Shown here one piece after another: positions 29,482-39,659 of a stretch of DNA of 64,000 nt. Location: the NCBI GenBank assembly GCA_021502835.1, contig JAKFGP010000008.1:1-64000 (forward strand), given 5' to 3'. The notes beneath the pieces were generated by a model. The model did not search any database and was not told the origin of the DNA. It worked only from the letters and a program-made list of their open reading frames with translations. The DNA is from Streptomyces thinghirensis (GTDB lineage: Bacteria > Actinomycetota > Actinomycetia > Streptomycetales > Streptomycetaceae). The position numbers and the translations under genes are program-made. Each line of letters begins with the position of its first letter. Position 1 is the first letter of the stretch.

Positions 29482-32400
29482 CTCACCGCAGCGCGCCGAC
29501 CGGCTCCTCCGGTTCGGCCGCCCCGACGAAGCTCCGCCACAGTCGCGCGTACCGTCCGTCGAGCGCCAGCAGCTCGTCGTGCGTACCGTCCTCGGCGACC
29601 CGCCCGGCGTCCATGACGACGACGCGCGGTCCGCGCGGGCGGCCGTGGTCAGCCGGTGCGCGACGACCAGCGTCGTACGGCGGCCCGCGATGCGGTCGGT
29701 GGCCTGGTTGACCTGCGCCTCGGTGGCCAGGTCCAGGGCCGCCGTCGCCTCGTCGAGGAGCAGTACGTCGGGATCCACCAGCTCGGCGCGGGCCAGCGCG
29801 ATCAGCTGCCGCTGCCCGGCCGAGGATTGCGGCCCCGCTCGGCGACCTCGTGGAGGTAGCCGCCCTCCAGCGTGGCGATCATCTCGTGGGCGCCGACCGC
29901 CCGCGCCGCCGCCTCCACCTGGGCGTCGGTGGCGTCCGCGCGGCCGTAGGCGATGGCGTCCCCGGACGGTTCCCGGGAAGAGGTACGCCTCCTGCGGGAC
30001 GACGCCCAGCCGGTGCCGGTAGGCGGTGAGGTCGAGGTCGCGCAGGTCCTGCCCGTCGACGGTCACCCGCCCGCCCGTCGGGTCGTAGAACCGGGCCACC
30101 AGCTTGACCAGCGTCGACTTGCCCGCGCCGGTCTCACCGACGAAGGCGACGGTCTGCCCGGCCGGAATGCGCAGGTCGATGCCGGTGAGGGCCGCGTCCA
30201 CCTCGTCGGCACCCCCGTACTTGAAGTGCACGTCCTCGAAGGTGATCTCGCCGCGCAGGGACGCCACGTCGAGCGGCTTCTCGAGCCTTGGTCGAGGTCG
30301 GCTCCCGCAGCAGTTCCTGGATGCGGCCGAGGGAGACGGACGCCTGCTGGTAGCCGTCGAAGACCTGGGAGAGCTGCTGGACGGGCGCGAAGAACAGGTC
30401 GATGTAGAGCAGGTACGCCACCAGCGCGCCGGTCGTCAGCGTCGCCTCGTCGATCCGCCCGCCGCCGACGATCAGCACGGCCGCGGCCGCCCCGAGGCCA
30501 GCAGCTGCACGAACGGGAAGTAGATCGAGATGAGCCACTGCCCCCGGATGCGGGCCTGCCGGTAGCTGTCGCTGCGCTCGGCGAACCGTCGCCCGCCGTC
30601 GTGCTCACGCCGGAAGGCCTGCACGATCCGCAGCCCGGCCACCGACTCCTGGAGGTCGGCGTTGACCGAGGAGACCCGCTCCCGGGCCAGTTCGTACGCC
30701 TTCACGCTGGCCCTGCGGAAGAAGTAGGTGGCGATGATCAGCGGCGGCAGGGTCGCGAAGACGACGAGCGCGAGCTGCACGTCGATCACCAGCAGGGCGA
30801 CCAGGATGCCGAAGAAGGTGACGACCGAGACGAAGGCGGTGACGAGCCCCGTCTGCAGGAACGTCGACAGCGCGTCCACGTCCGTCGTCATCCGCGTCAT
30901 GATCCGGCCGGTCAGCTCGCGCTCGTAGTAGTCGAGGCCGAGCCGCTGGAGCTGCGCGAAGATCTTCAGCCGGAGCGAAGTACAGGATCCGCTCCCCCGT
31001 CCGGCCGGTCATGCGGATCTCACCGGTCTGCGCCGTCCACTGGGCGACCACCGCGAGCAGACCCAGCAGCGAGGCCGCCCAGACCGCGCCGAGGGCGGCC
31101 TGCGTGACGCCGTCGTCGATGCCGTGCCGGATCAGCACCGGCAGCAGCAGGCCCATGCCGGCGTCCACGGCGACCAGGGCGAGGCTGACCAGCAGCGGCG
31201 CGCGGAAGCCCGCAGCAGGCGGCGCAGGCCGTACGACTCCTCCGGCTCCACGGCCCGCGCCTCGTCCACGTCCGGGGTCCCGTCGGCCGGGGGCAGCGCG
31301 TCGACCTGGGCGAGCAGCTCCGGGTGGCCGGAGTACCGGCGAGGGCGGCGTCCTTCGGCGCGCGGTCGCCGGTCCACAGCCGTGGCGTGACCCCCCGCTC
31401 GGCGTCGAACTCGGCGTCCAGCTCGTCCCGTGCGAGGTGTCCTCCACCTGTTCGGCGGGCGCGCGTGGCCAGGCGAGACGCCGCCCAGCTCGTCTGGGTC
31501 GGTCAGCAGGCGCCGGTAGAGGGCGGAACGCTCCTGGAGCTCCTCGTGGGTGCCGAGGTCGGCGAGGCGGCCGCGGTCGAGGACGGCGATGCGGTCGGCG
31601 AGGTTCAGGGTGGAACGGCGGTGGGCGATGAGGAGCGTGGTGCGGCCCCGCATGACCTCCTTCAGCGCCTCGTGGATCTCGTGCTCGACGCGGGCGTCCA
31701 CGGCGGACGTGGCGTCGTCGAGGACCAGCAGCCGGGGGTCGGTGAGGATCGCGCGGGCGAGGGCCACACGCTGGCGCTGGCCGCCGGAGAGGGTCAGACC
31801 GTGCTCGCCGACGGTGGTGTCGTAGCCGTCGGGCAGCTCCGTGATGAACCCGTGCGCCTGCGCGGCCCGAGCGGCGGTCTCGATCTCCTCGTCGGTGGCG
31901 TCCGGACGGCCGTACGCGATGTTGGCGCGCACGGTGTCCGAGAAGAGGAAGGAGTCCTCGGGCACCAGCCCGATGGCGGCCCGCAGCGAGTCGAGGGTCA
32001 GCTCGCGCACGTCGTGGCCGCCGATGAGGACGGCGCCGCGCGTCACGTCGTAGAAGCGCGGCAGGAGCAGGGAGACCGTGGACTTCCCGGAGCCGGAGGA
32101 GCCGACGACGGCGAGGGTCTCGCCGGAGCGGATCTCGAAAGAGAGACCGTCGAGGACGGGGCGGCTCTTTCCCGAGGCCGAGTCGTAGCCGAAGGCCACG
32201 TCGTCGAACTCTACGGTCGCGGGCGCGTCGGCGGGCAGGTCCCTCTTGCCGTCCTCGATCGCGGGCTCGGTGTCGACCAGCTCCAGCACGCGCTCGGTGC
32301 CGGCGCGGGCCTGCTGGCCGACGGTGAGGACCATCGCGAGCATCCGGACCGGGCCGACGAGCTGGGCGAGGTAGGTGGAGAAGGCGACGAAGGTGCCGAG

Positions 32401-33218
32401 CGTGATGTTGCCGCGTACCGCCAGCCAGCCGCCGAGGGCGAGCATGGCGACCTGGCCGAGGGCGGGGACGGCCTGGAGGGCGGGGGTGTAGGTGGCGTTC
32501 AGCCGGATCGTCCGCAGCCGCCCGGCGAAGAGCCTGCGCCCGACCTCCCTGAGCTTCCCGGTCTCCTGGTCCTCCTGGCCGAACCCCTTCACCACGCGTA
32601 CGCCGCTCACCGACCCGTCGACCACGCCGGCGACGGCGGCGGCCTGGGCCTGGGCGTACCAGGTGGCGGGGTGCAGGCGGGTGCGGCTGCGGCGGGCGAT
32701 GAACCACAGCGCGGGGGCGACGGCGAGTGCGACCAGCGTGAGCGGCAGGGAGAGCCACGCCATGATCACCAGGGAGATCAGGAAGAGCAGGACGTTCCCG
32801 ATGGTCATCGGGAGCATGAACAGCAGGCTCTGGATCAGCTGGAGGTCACTGGTCGCCCGCCCGACGACCTGCCCCGTGGACAGCTCGTCCTGCCGCCGCC
32901 CGTCGAGCCGGGTGATCGTCCCGTACATGTCGGTGCGCAGGTCGTGCTGGACGTCGAGGGCGAGCCGGCCGCCGTAGTAGCGGCGGATGTAGGTCAGGAC
33001 GTAGACGACGACGGCGGCGCCGATCAGCAGACCGGCCCAGACGGCCATGTCCCTGGTCTTGTCGCCGATCACGTCGTCGATGATCACCTTGGTGATCAAC
33101 GGGACCAGGGCCATGACGGCCATACCGCCCAGCGAGGGCCGAGAGCGAGGACGACGTCCTTGGGATAGCGCCAGGCGTAGCCCGCCAGTCGTCGTGCCCA
33201 TCCCCGTTGCGCGTCCAC
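29482..33218 (-). CDS. Tandem (fused) ABC exporter with two TMD-NBD halves (frameshifted)
   Basis: One coding unit of about 1245 residues holding two complete ABC half-exporters. Half 1 (from GTG 33218): a membrane domain with MAVMALVPLITKVIIDDVIG and RRYYGGRLALDVQHDLRTDM, then Walker A VVGSSGSGKSTVSLLL, signature HGLTLSGGQRQRVALAR and Walker B LLVLDDATSAVD. The linker around 31200-31450 (DELGGVSPGHARP to PELLAQVDALPPADGTPDVD) has no stop. Half 2: LARDELDAEF-type start, EESYGLRRLLR, GEIRMTGRTGERILY, TGRIMTRMTTDVDALSTFLQ-like segment, Walker A FVGETGAGKSTLVKLVA, SAGQRQLIALARAELVDPDV and LLLDEATAALDLATEAQV. Such double-length exporters occur in Streptomyces; substrate unknown, possibly drug or lipid. 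It ends EEPVGALR at 29482. Confidence 0.88.
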
Positions 33219-33307
33219 GCCGTGCCCTCCGGTCGGTCGTCCTGCTCACCTGATCTACCGGAAGGCACCAACACGGGCGAGCGGGGATTTCATCCCGCCG
33301 CGATGAT

Positions 33308-34301
33308 TCAGGCGCGGACCCGGAGCCGGAGGAAGCGGGTCGTCTGTACGGCGTTCTGGTTGTCGTCGCTGACGAGGAGGACGTCCAGGCGGCCCTTGCT
33401 CCGACCGGTGACGGCCATGCCCTCGAAGTTGTCGAGAAGCGGGTTGGGCTGGGGCTGCTTGGCCGTGGCGCCGAGGGAGGGGCAGTCGGCGAGGTCGGCG
33501 AGGAGGGTCTTGCCGAGTGCGGTGCCGCCGCGGGCCGGTCGCTCAGGTACAGGCGGACCGTGTTGCCGACGCCGGAGGTGAAGCCGCGTTCCAGGACGAG
33601 CAGGCGCCCGTCCGGGGTCGCGGTGGTCTCGGAGACGCCGAGGCCGGTGTCGGTGCGGTACGTGTACTGCGCGTCGGCCCGGAAGTCGCCGCGGCCCGTC
33701 CGCTGCCAGGTCTGGAAACGGACCAGGTCGGCGGGGTCGCCGGCGAGCGGGTACTCCATGGACGCGATCAGGGTCCGGCCGCCGGGCAGGAGGGTCAGCC
33801 CCTCGAAGCTGCCGTTGGCCCGGGCGCGGCCCTCCGGGGCGGTGCGCAGGGCGTCCGGCACGGGGAGGCGGCCGAGTATCTCGCCGGTACGGGAGTAGCG
33901 GCGGACGGACGGCTCGGTCTCGGAGGAGACGAGGTAGGTGCCGTCCCTGTCGGCGACCAGTCCCTCGGCGTCGAGGGCGGCGCCGTTCTCGTCGGCGAGC
34001 GGGATCACGTCCCGTGGCCGGAGGGAGCGGGCGTCCAGCCGGAAGAGGGCGGACCGGTCGGAGAGAGAGGCGACCGTGCCCGCCCGTCGCGGGCGAGTGC
34101 GGAGAGGTTGCCGACGTAGGTGCCGTCGTGGGTGGTCTTGTCGAGGGCGTCGGAGTAGCCGGTGAGGGAGACGGCGGGCGAGCAGGCGTTCCTCTGCGGA
34201 CGTTCCTGTGCGACGGCCGGTCCGGCGGCGATGAGACAGCCGGCCGCCGCGAGGCTCGTGGTGAGGGTGGCCAGGGAGGTGCGGAGCATTCTCGGGCGCA
34301 T
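33308..34301 (-). CDS. Secreted esterase-like phytase-domain protein (frameshifted)
   Basis: The ATG at 34301 gives MRPRMLRTSLATLTTSLAAA then GCLIAAGPAVAQERP, a signal peptide. The mature part is a Phytase-like (PF13449) beta-propeller: ACSPAVSLTGYSDALDKTTH, DGTYVGNLSALARDGR, DVIPLADENGAALDAEGLV and RRYSRTGEILGRLPVPDALR. Next are ANGSFEGLTLLPGGRTLIAS, TGLGVSETTATPDGRLLVLE and NPLLDNFEGMAVTGRSKGRL; it ends TTRFLRLRVRA. The repeated EGL/EGM turns are typical for the family. About 330 residues. Breaks near 34080, 34010 and 33545. The enzymatic substrate is not established for this family. Confidence 0.88.
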
Positions 34302-34391
34302 GGCCGAAACCCTAGGCCGGAGGAATGGCCAAGAGTTGACCGCTTTCCGAAGGAAAGGGTTCGGCGCGGTACCGGTGGCAAGTAATGAGCC

Positions 34392-34764
34392 ATGCCAGAC
34401 CAGAACGAGAGCGGCCACAGACTGGCCGGTCGGCTGTACGCGACGATGCGGGTACTCGAGGTTCCTCACCAAGCCCTCCGGGGCCAAACCGGTCGCCGAT
34501 GAGGAACTCAAAGGCCAGGACAGTCCGAGCGAACGCATCCGGGCCCTGGAGCTGGACCTCTTCAAGGACCTGGTGGCCGCCGTCCAGAAGGGCCGGCACG
34601 CGAAGGCGGCGGGCGAAGTGTTCCGCGCGATACCCGCCCTGGTGCCCAGGCAGAGCGTCGCCTTCGAGAAGAACCTCGGCGTGCACGGACTGGCCGAATT
34701 CAACGCCGGTTATCGCGCTCAGCTCGCCGACTTCAAGGAGGCCTTTCCCGAACTGGTCGAGTGA
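34392..34764 (+). CDS. Hypothetical small helical protein (frameshifted)
   Basis: The ATG at 34392 gives MPDQNESGHRLAGRLYATMR. After a break near 34450 it continues KPSGAKPVADEELKGQDSPS, ERIRALELDLFKDLVAAVQK, GRHAKAAGEVFRAIPALVPR and QSVAFEKNLGVHGLAEFNAG. It ends ADFKEAFPELVE. About 124 residues, soluble and mostly helical. No family recognised. Divergent from the phytase-like gene and convergent with the small gene at 34775. Confidence 0.6.
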
Positions 34765-34774
34765 CGGCTCGCCT

Positions 34775-35058
34775 TCAGTGCAACCGCATGCCCCGGCCTC
34801 TCCGCGACGCGGTGGACCTCGGTGAGTGCCTCGCGCATGCGGAGCAGCATGAAGCGGAGTTGTTCGGGCGTCGCCCGAGCGTCCGCGAGCAGGGCGGCGG
34901 CGTGGTCCAACAGGTCCTCCGCCATGTCGAGGTGGGTGGTCTCGACGACGTCGGCGATCCGGGGACAGCGGGCCGTCGCCGTCGGTCAGCAGGTAGCAGG
35001 GTTTGCCCTCGGAGCCGGTCCAGGGCAGGAGCCGGGCCGGGCGCGCGCCGGGCCTCAC
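34775..35058 (-). CDS. Hypothetical small protein, downstream partner of 35055-35378
   Basis: GTG at 35058, overlapping the upstream stop, gives VRPGARPARLLPWTGSEGKP and CYLLTDGDGPLS. After a break it reads MAEDLLDHAAALLADARATP and EQLRFMLLRMREALTEVHRV. The end at 34775 is read as GRGMRLH; another frame runs to 34719. About 95 residues, helical and without a known domain. Translational coupling with the upstream gene is seen directly. Confidence 0.6.
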
Positions 35059-35378
35059 CGTGCCACCTCCACGTCGTGCGGTACCCGGGGCCCGAGGTCG
35101 ATGCCGGCACCGCGAACCGGAGCGCGCGGCGCCGGGCCTGGCCCCGTCGGGCCTCCTCCTGCCGTTCGTGGGCGAGCAGGTAGGGGGCGTACGAGCACGT
35201 TGTCCTCTCCGCACAGGGCCGGCATGCCGGTGCGGCGGACGGTCACGTCCGGGATGTACGGGGATTCGGCGGGTTCCGTCGCGGGAGGACGTCGGCGGCG
35301 GCGCCCTGAGCCGGGTAGCAGGAGGGCGAGCAGTGAAAGCAGGGGCAGCCCGGCGAGGCGGGCGATACGGTGACGCAT
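35055..35378 (-). CDS. Hypothetical small protein with N-terminal membrane segment
   Basis: The ATG at 35378 gives MRHRIARLAGLPLLSLLALL then LPGSGRRRR: an uncleaved membrane anchor or signal followed by a basic stretch. Next are YIPDVTVRRTGMPALCGEDN and VLVRPL; then in the neighbouring frame AHERQEEARRGQARRRALRF, and at the end IDLGPRVPHDVEVAR with the stop overlapping the next GTG. About 107 residues. Known to me only as a Streptomyces type found near XRE regulators. Divergent from the XRE gene at 35542. Confidence 0.65.
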   Translation of the reverse strand: MRHRIARLAGLPLLSLLALLLPGSGRRRRRPPATEPAESPYIPDVTVRRTGMPALCGEDNVLVRPLPARPRTAGGGPTGPGPAPRAPVRGAGIDLGPRVPHDVEVAR

Positions 35379-35541
35379 GTCGTCGGCTCCGTGGAGATCG
35401 GTGACCATGCCCCCCGGACCGGTGCGACGGTCGCGGGGGTCTCGCTTTCCGTAGCGATGCGCATACAGAGTGAAACGGGCGGAGCTAGGCTCGCCAGGGG
35501 TGCGGATGTGACGGCGCCTTTGTCACACGGGAGTCGAACGG

Positions 35542-36337
35542 ATGAGCAACATCTACGGCGACTGGCTCAAGCAGCAGCGCGAAGCGGCCGACCTGACGCA
35601 GCAGCAGCTGGCCGACATGGCCATCATGACGCGGTCGCACATCGCGCACATCGAGGCGGGGCGCCGGGTGCCGTCGAAGGAGGACGCACGACGGCTGGAC
35701 CCGCGCCCTGAATACGGGGAATGTGCTGAGCAGCTTCCTTCCGGAGGAGGACGCGGCGGTCGCGGACTACTTCGAGGCGGCGCGGCAGCTGGAGTCGCAG
35801 GCGGTGACGATCCGGGAGTCGGCTGTGACGTTCGTGCCCGGGCTCCTCCAGACCCGGCCGTACGCACGTGCAGTCCTCGGCACGACGTACCCTCCGTTGA
35901 CCGCCGAGGAATGTGGACAAGCGCCTTGTCACACGCCTCGAACGGGCGAGGCTCCTGACGACCCGGTCACGCCCGTCTTCTGGGCGTTGCTGGACGAGGC
36001 GCTGCTGCACCGCGTCGTTGGTGATCGAAGGGTCATGGCGGGGCAACTGACGCACATCGCCGGTCTCGCGGAGGCAGGGCGTGTGCGAGTGCACGTGATG
36101 CCCCGGGACCGGGGCGCCTATCCGGTGATGCAGAGCATGCTGAGCCTGATGTGGTTCGAAGACCAGCCGCCCGTGGCGTACTCGGAAGGCATCCACGTAG
36201 CCAAGATCCACGACAGTTCGGCCGTCGTCGACCGATTGCAGGGCGCCTACTATCACGCGTTGAGCGACGCACTGTCGCTCCGCGAAACGGTCGCCCTGCT
36301 CAAGTCGACAGCGAAGGACTACGAAGACGATGCCTGA
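35542..36337 (+). CDS. XRE-family regulator with DUF5753 domain (frameshifted)
   Basis: The ATG at 35542 gives MSNIYGDWLKQQREAADLTQ then QQLADMAIMTRSHIAHIEAG, the helix-turn-helix. After a break near 35705 it reads LSSFLPEEDAAVADYFEAAR, AVTFVPGLLQTRPYARAVLG and TTYPPLTAEE, then VIGDRRVMAG-like VVGDRRVMAGQLTHIAGLAE, RVRVHVMPRDRGAYPVMQSM and DSSAVVDRLQGAYYHALSDA. It ends KSTAKDYEDDA. About 265 residues with a DUF5753 C-terminal domain. The stop overlaps the DUF397 gene by 8 bases: second such pair in the window. Confidence 0.92.
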
Positions 36338-36557
36338 GCCCATGATCCCGAACGCGGCCGAGCTTGTGGGCTGGCGCAAGTCCACCTACAGCGGTAATGA
36401 GGCTGGGAGTTGCCTGGAGGTGGTGGATGGTCATCCTGATGGGATACCGGTGCGGGATTCGAAGATTCCCACCGGGCCGGCGCTGCTCCTCTCGACTTCC
36501 GGCTGGACGTCGTTCATCACGTCCCTCAAGGAAGACCCCCTCCCCTCCAAAGTGTGA
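36330..36557 (+). CDS. DUF397 domain protein, intact
   Basis: The ATG at 36330, inside the end of the XRE gene, gives MPEPMIPNAAELVGWRKSTY then SGNEAGSCLEVVDGHPDGIP, VRDSKIPTGPALLLSTSGWT and SFITSLKEDPLPSKV. The W-KSTYSGNE-CLEV and VRDSK motifs define DUF397. 75 residues in one frame, among the few undamaged genes here. Likely the co-acting partner of the regulator upstream. Confidence 0.95.
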   Translation: MPEPMIPNAAELVGWRKSTYSGNEAGSCLEVVDGHPDGIPVRDSKIPTGPALLLSTSGWTSFITSLKEDPLPSKV

Positions 36558-36652
36558 ACACTCCGCCCCCCGACTGTCCTCCAGTCGCTCATCCGAGTGC
36601 CCAGATGACATTCACCCCCCAAGTGCTCACGCTTTTTCCCGACCATGGGGCC

Positions 36653-37260
36653 ATGAGCCCCGCCTCTTGGCCGTACCGCAACCCCCTCGGCGCCGGAAAC
36701 GTGATCAGCACGGTGCGCACCCTCATGCGCACCGACGGCCTGAACGTGTCCGTGACCGCCATCGCCCGCGCCTCCGGGACCTCGCGCAACTACCTCTACG
36801 AGAACTGGAAGACCGCCTCCAGGCTTCACCCGCGCGCGCTTCAGGCGGAACTCGCCCGAGCCTTCGACGAGGCGGACCGTACTCACCCGAGCGACGGCAC
36901 CGTCGATGGAATCGTGCGGCACCTGACACAGGTCGTACGCATCGTCCGGCGTCATCCGACGACGGCCGCCGTCGCCCGAACCTCGCACACGGCGCTGCCC
37001 CGGGCGCATGCCGCGACCGACGGCCCCCTGGTACAGATGATCACCGGACGCGTGAGCGATCTGCTGCACCCCCTCGCCCGCGCGGCGGCGTGTGGAGCGA
37101 TGCCGCCCTGTTCTCCAGGCCTTGGAAGGTCCTGTGGATCGCCCGTCCCGCCGCTCTCTGTCCCGAGGCCGTCGGTGACCAGGAGTGGGAGGACACCTTG
37201 GACGGGGCCTTCGCCGAGTTGCTGCGCGATCTGCTCGCCCCTTGGGCCACGGCGGACTGA
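36653..37260 (+). CDS. TetR-like transcriptional regulator (frameshifted)
   Basis: The ATG at 36653 gives MSPASWPYRNPLGAGNVIST, VRTLMRTDGLNVSVTAIARA and SGTSRNYLYENWKTASRLHP, a TetR-type DNA-binding domain. The C-terminal part reads VDGIVRHLTQVVRIVRRHPT, LPRAHAATDGPLVQMITGRV, and after a break KVLWIARPAALCPEAVGDQE then LLRDLLAPWATAD. In-frame starts at 36554 and 36605 are possible, but the first codons before 36653 look non-coding. About 200 residues. Target unknown; the glycosyltransferase gene follows in the same direction. Confidence 0.82.
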
Positions 37261-37332
37261 GCACGGCCCGGGATTCACAGCTCGCCCCAAGTCGGAGCAC
37301 AGCCCCCGCCCAACGCCGATGGACACGGTGGC

Positions 37333-39571
37333 GTGGTGACATCTGCCACCGCTCCCCTGCAAGCGGCTCCCGAGCCCCCGCCCCTGCCGTCCCCGCGCCC
37401 GGCGCGCCACGCTGGTCGTTGCCGGCGCTGCTGGCGATCCTCGCCCTGGCGGCGGGGCTGTACTCCTGGAACCTGTCCGGGTCCGGCCTCAACAGCTTCT
37501 ACAGCGCCGCCGTGCTCAGCGGCACCGAGAGCTGGAAGGCGTGGTTCTTCGGCTCGCTCGACGCGGGGAACTTCCTGACCGTCGACAAGCCGCCCTTCGC
37601 CCTGATGGTCATGGGGCTGTCCTGCCGCCTCCCTGGGCTACGGCACCTGGCAGATGATGCTGCCGCTGCTCCTGGCCGCGCTGGCGACGATCTGGATCCT
37701 GCACTCCTCCGTGAAGCGTGTGTGGGGCCACGGCGCCGCGGCGATCGCGGCGCTGGTGCTGGCCCTCACGCCGATCACGGTCGCCATCAACCGCGACAAC
37801 AACCCCGACACGCTCCTCGTCTTCCTGATGGTGGCCGGGGCTGCCCTCGGCCTGCGCGCGGTCCGCGATGGCCGGCTGCTGCCCCTGATCGGCTCGGCGG
37901 TCTGCTTCGGACTGGCGTTCAACACGAAGATGCTTCAGGGGTACATCGCGCTGCCTGCGATCTTCCTCGTGTACGTGTACGCGACGAACCTGGGCTGGGC
38001 GAAGCGGATCAGGAACCTGGTGCTCGCCGCCGTCGCCTTGGCGGTCTCCAGCTTCTGGTGGGCGGCCGCGGTGTCCGCGGTACCCGCGTCCGAGCGGCCG
38101 TACATCGGCGGCTCGACGGACGGCACGGCCTGGGACCTGATCACGGGCTACAACGGGCTCGGCCGGATCTTCGGCGGCGACGGCAACATGGGCGGAGGTG
38201 GGGGCGGCGGGGGCGGCTTCTCCGGTGCGGCGGGCATCGGGCGGTTGTTCAATGACGTTCTCGGCGGCCAGATCTCCTGGCTGCTCCCCTTCGCGGGCAT
38301 CGCGCTCGTCGGCGGCCTGGTGCTGTGCGGCAGGGCGCCCCCCACCGATCTCGCACGTGCCGCACTGGTGCTGTGGGGGCGGCTGGACGGCGTTGCACTA
38401 CCTGACGTTCAGCATGGCCGAGGGCACCATGCACCCGTATTACACGACCGCGCTCGCCCCGGGCATCGCGGCGCTGTGCGGGGGCGGCGGCGTCATGCTG
38501 CTGCGCGCCTTCCGGGCCGACCGGCGCTGGGTGTGGGTGCTGCCGCTCGCCCTCGGTGTCACCGGCGTGTGGGCGATCGTGCTGCTGCTGCCGGGCCTCG
38601 GGCTGGAACCCCTGGCTGTGGCCGACCGTCGCGACGGTCACGGCGCTGGCGATCACGGGCTTGCTCGTCTTCCGTTCGGGGCCTCGGGCGCGACTGCTGG
38701 CGGTGTCCGTGGCGGCAGCCGTCGTGGCGCGGTCGCGGGTCCGGCGGCGTACGCCTGGTCGGTGCCGTCCGGTTCGGGCGGCGGCATGGGCGGGACCAAC
38801 CCGACCGCCGGTCCTTCGACGGGCGGCGGCATGGGCGGGCCCGGTGGCGGAGGCGGCCGGGGCGGGTTCCCGGGCGGCGGGGAGGGCGGGCCCGGCAGCG
38901 CGGGGCTCGGCGGTGAAGGTCAGGCGGTGAGGCGCCCGGCGGGCAGCCGCAGGCCGGTCAGGGCGGCCCCGGCGGCGGCTCCTCCCCGGGCGGCGGCGAG
39001 GAGGGACCAGGCTCCGGGCGGCGCGACCGGCTCGGCCCCGAACGGCACACCACCGGGGACCGGCACCGCCGCGAACGGCGACACGGAAGCGACTGACGGC
39101 ACGGGCCGCGACGCGGGGTGCGTCCGGCGGCACCGGCGCGGGCGGGCAGCCGGGCGGCGCGGGCGGCTTCGGCGGGGGCATGGGTGGCGGCGGCATGGGC
39201 GGCGCGAGCACCGAGCTGGTCGCCTACCTGAAGAAGCACCAGGACGGCGCCAGGTGGCTGCTGGCGGTCTCCAGTTCGCAGAGCGCCGCCCAGCTCATCC
39301 TCAGCAGTGGCGAACCGGTCATCTCCATGTGGGGCTGGTCGGGCAGCGACAACGCGATGACTCTCGCCCGGCTCAAGGAGCTGGTGAAGAAGGGCGAGTT
39401 GCACTACGTCCAGGTAGGAGGGGCATGGGCGGCGGCTCCGGGACCAGTTCCGAGGTGACCCAGTGGGTGCAGGAGCACGGCACGGCGGTGGCGGCGAGCG
39501 AGTACGGCGCCTCCTCCACGTCGGAGTCCTCCACGGGCCTCTACCGGCTGGACCCCTCGGACGTCACCCGA
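37333..39571 (+). CDS. ArnT/PMT-like membrane glycosyltransferase with YkcB-type C-terminus (frameshifted)
   Basis: GTG at 37333 gives VVTSATAPLQAAPEPPPLPS. Many membrane helices follow in other frames: LPALLAILALAAGLYSWNLS, AVLSGTESWKAWFFGSLDAG, NFLTVDKPPFALMVMGLS (the acidic loop motif of the superfamily), RVWGHGAAAIAALVLALTPI and TVAINRDNNPDTLLVFLMVA. A Gly run sits at 38190-38215. Then come SWLLPFAGIALVGGLVLCGR and AEGTMHPYYTTALAPGIAAL. A long Gly/Pro/Met-rich linker (~38780-39200) leads to a C-terminal domain: STELVAYLKKHQDGARWLLA, QSAAQLILSSGEPVISMWGW and SGSDNAMTLARLKELVKKGE. It probably transfers sugars from a polyprenyl carrier to an extracellular acceptor (inferred). The stop is not readable; one base change (cctga to cccga) near 39569 would restore it, just before a terminator. 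Confidence 0.86.
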
Positions 39572-39586
39572 CACCCCTCGGCGACA

Positions 39587-39621
39587 CGACGGCCCTCGAC
39601 CACCCTGGTCGGGGGCCGTCG
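39587..39621 (+). terminator. Hairpin after the glycosyltransferase gene
   Basis: cgacggccc-tcgacca pairs with tggtcg-gggggccgtcg around ccc: about 14 paired bases with one offset. It lies directly after the inferred end of the glycosyltransferase gene and 39 bases before the nuclease gene. Confidence 0.75.
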
Positions 39622-39659
39622 TCACGCAATCGCCACCCTCCGTACACCCCACCCCCTAC

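Noticed and set aside
31324..33168. 614-codon plus-strand open frame
   Set aside because: Fully antisense to the tandem ABC exporter; Asp/Gly/Val-rich shadow.
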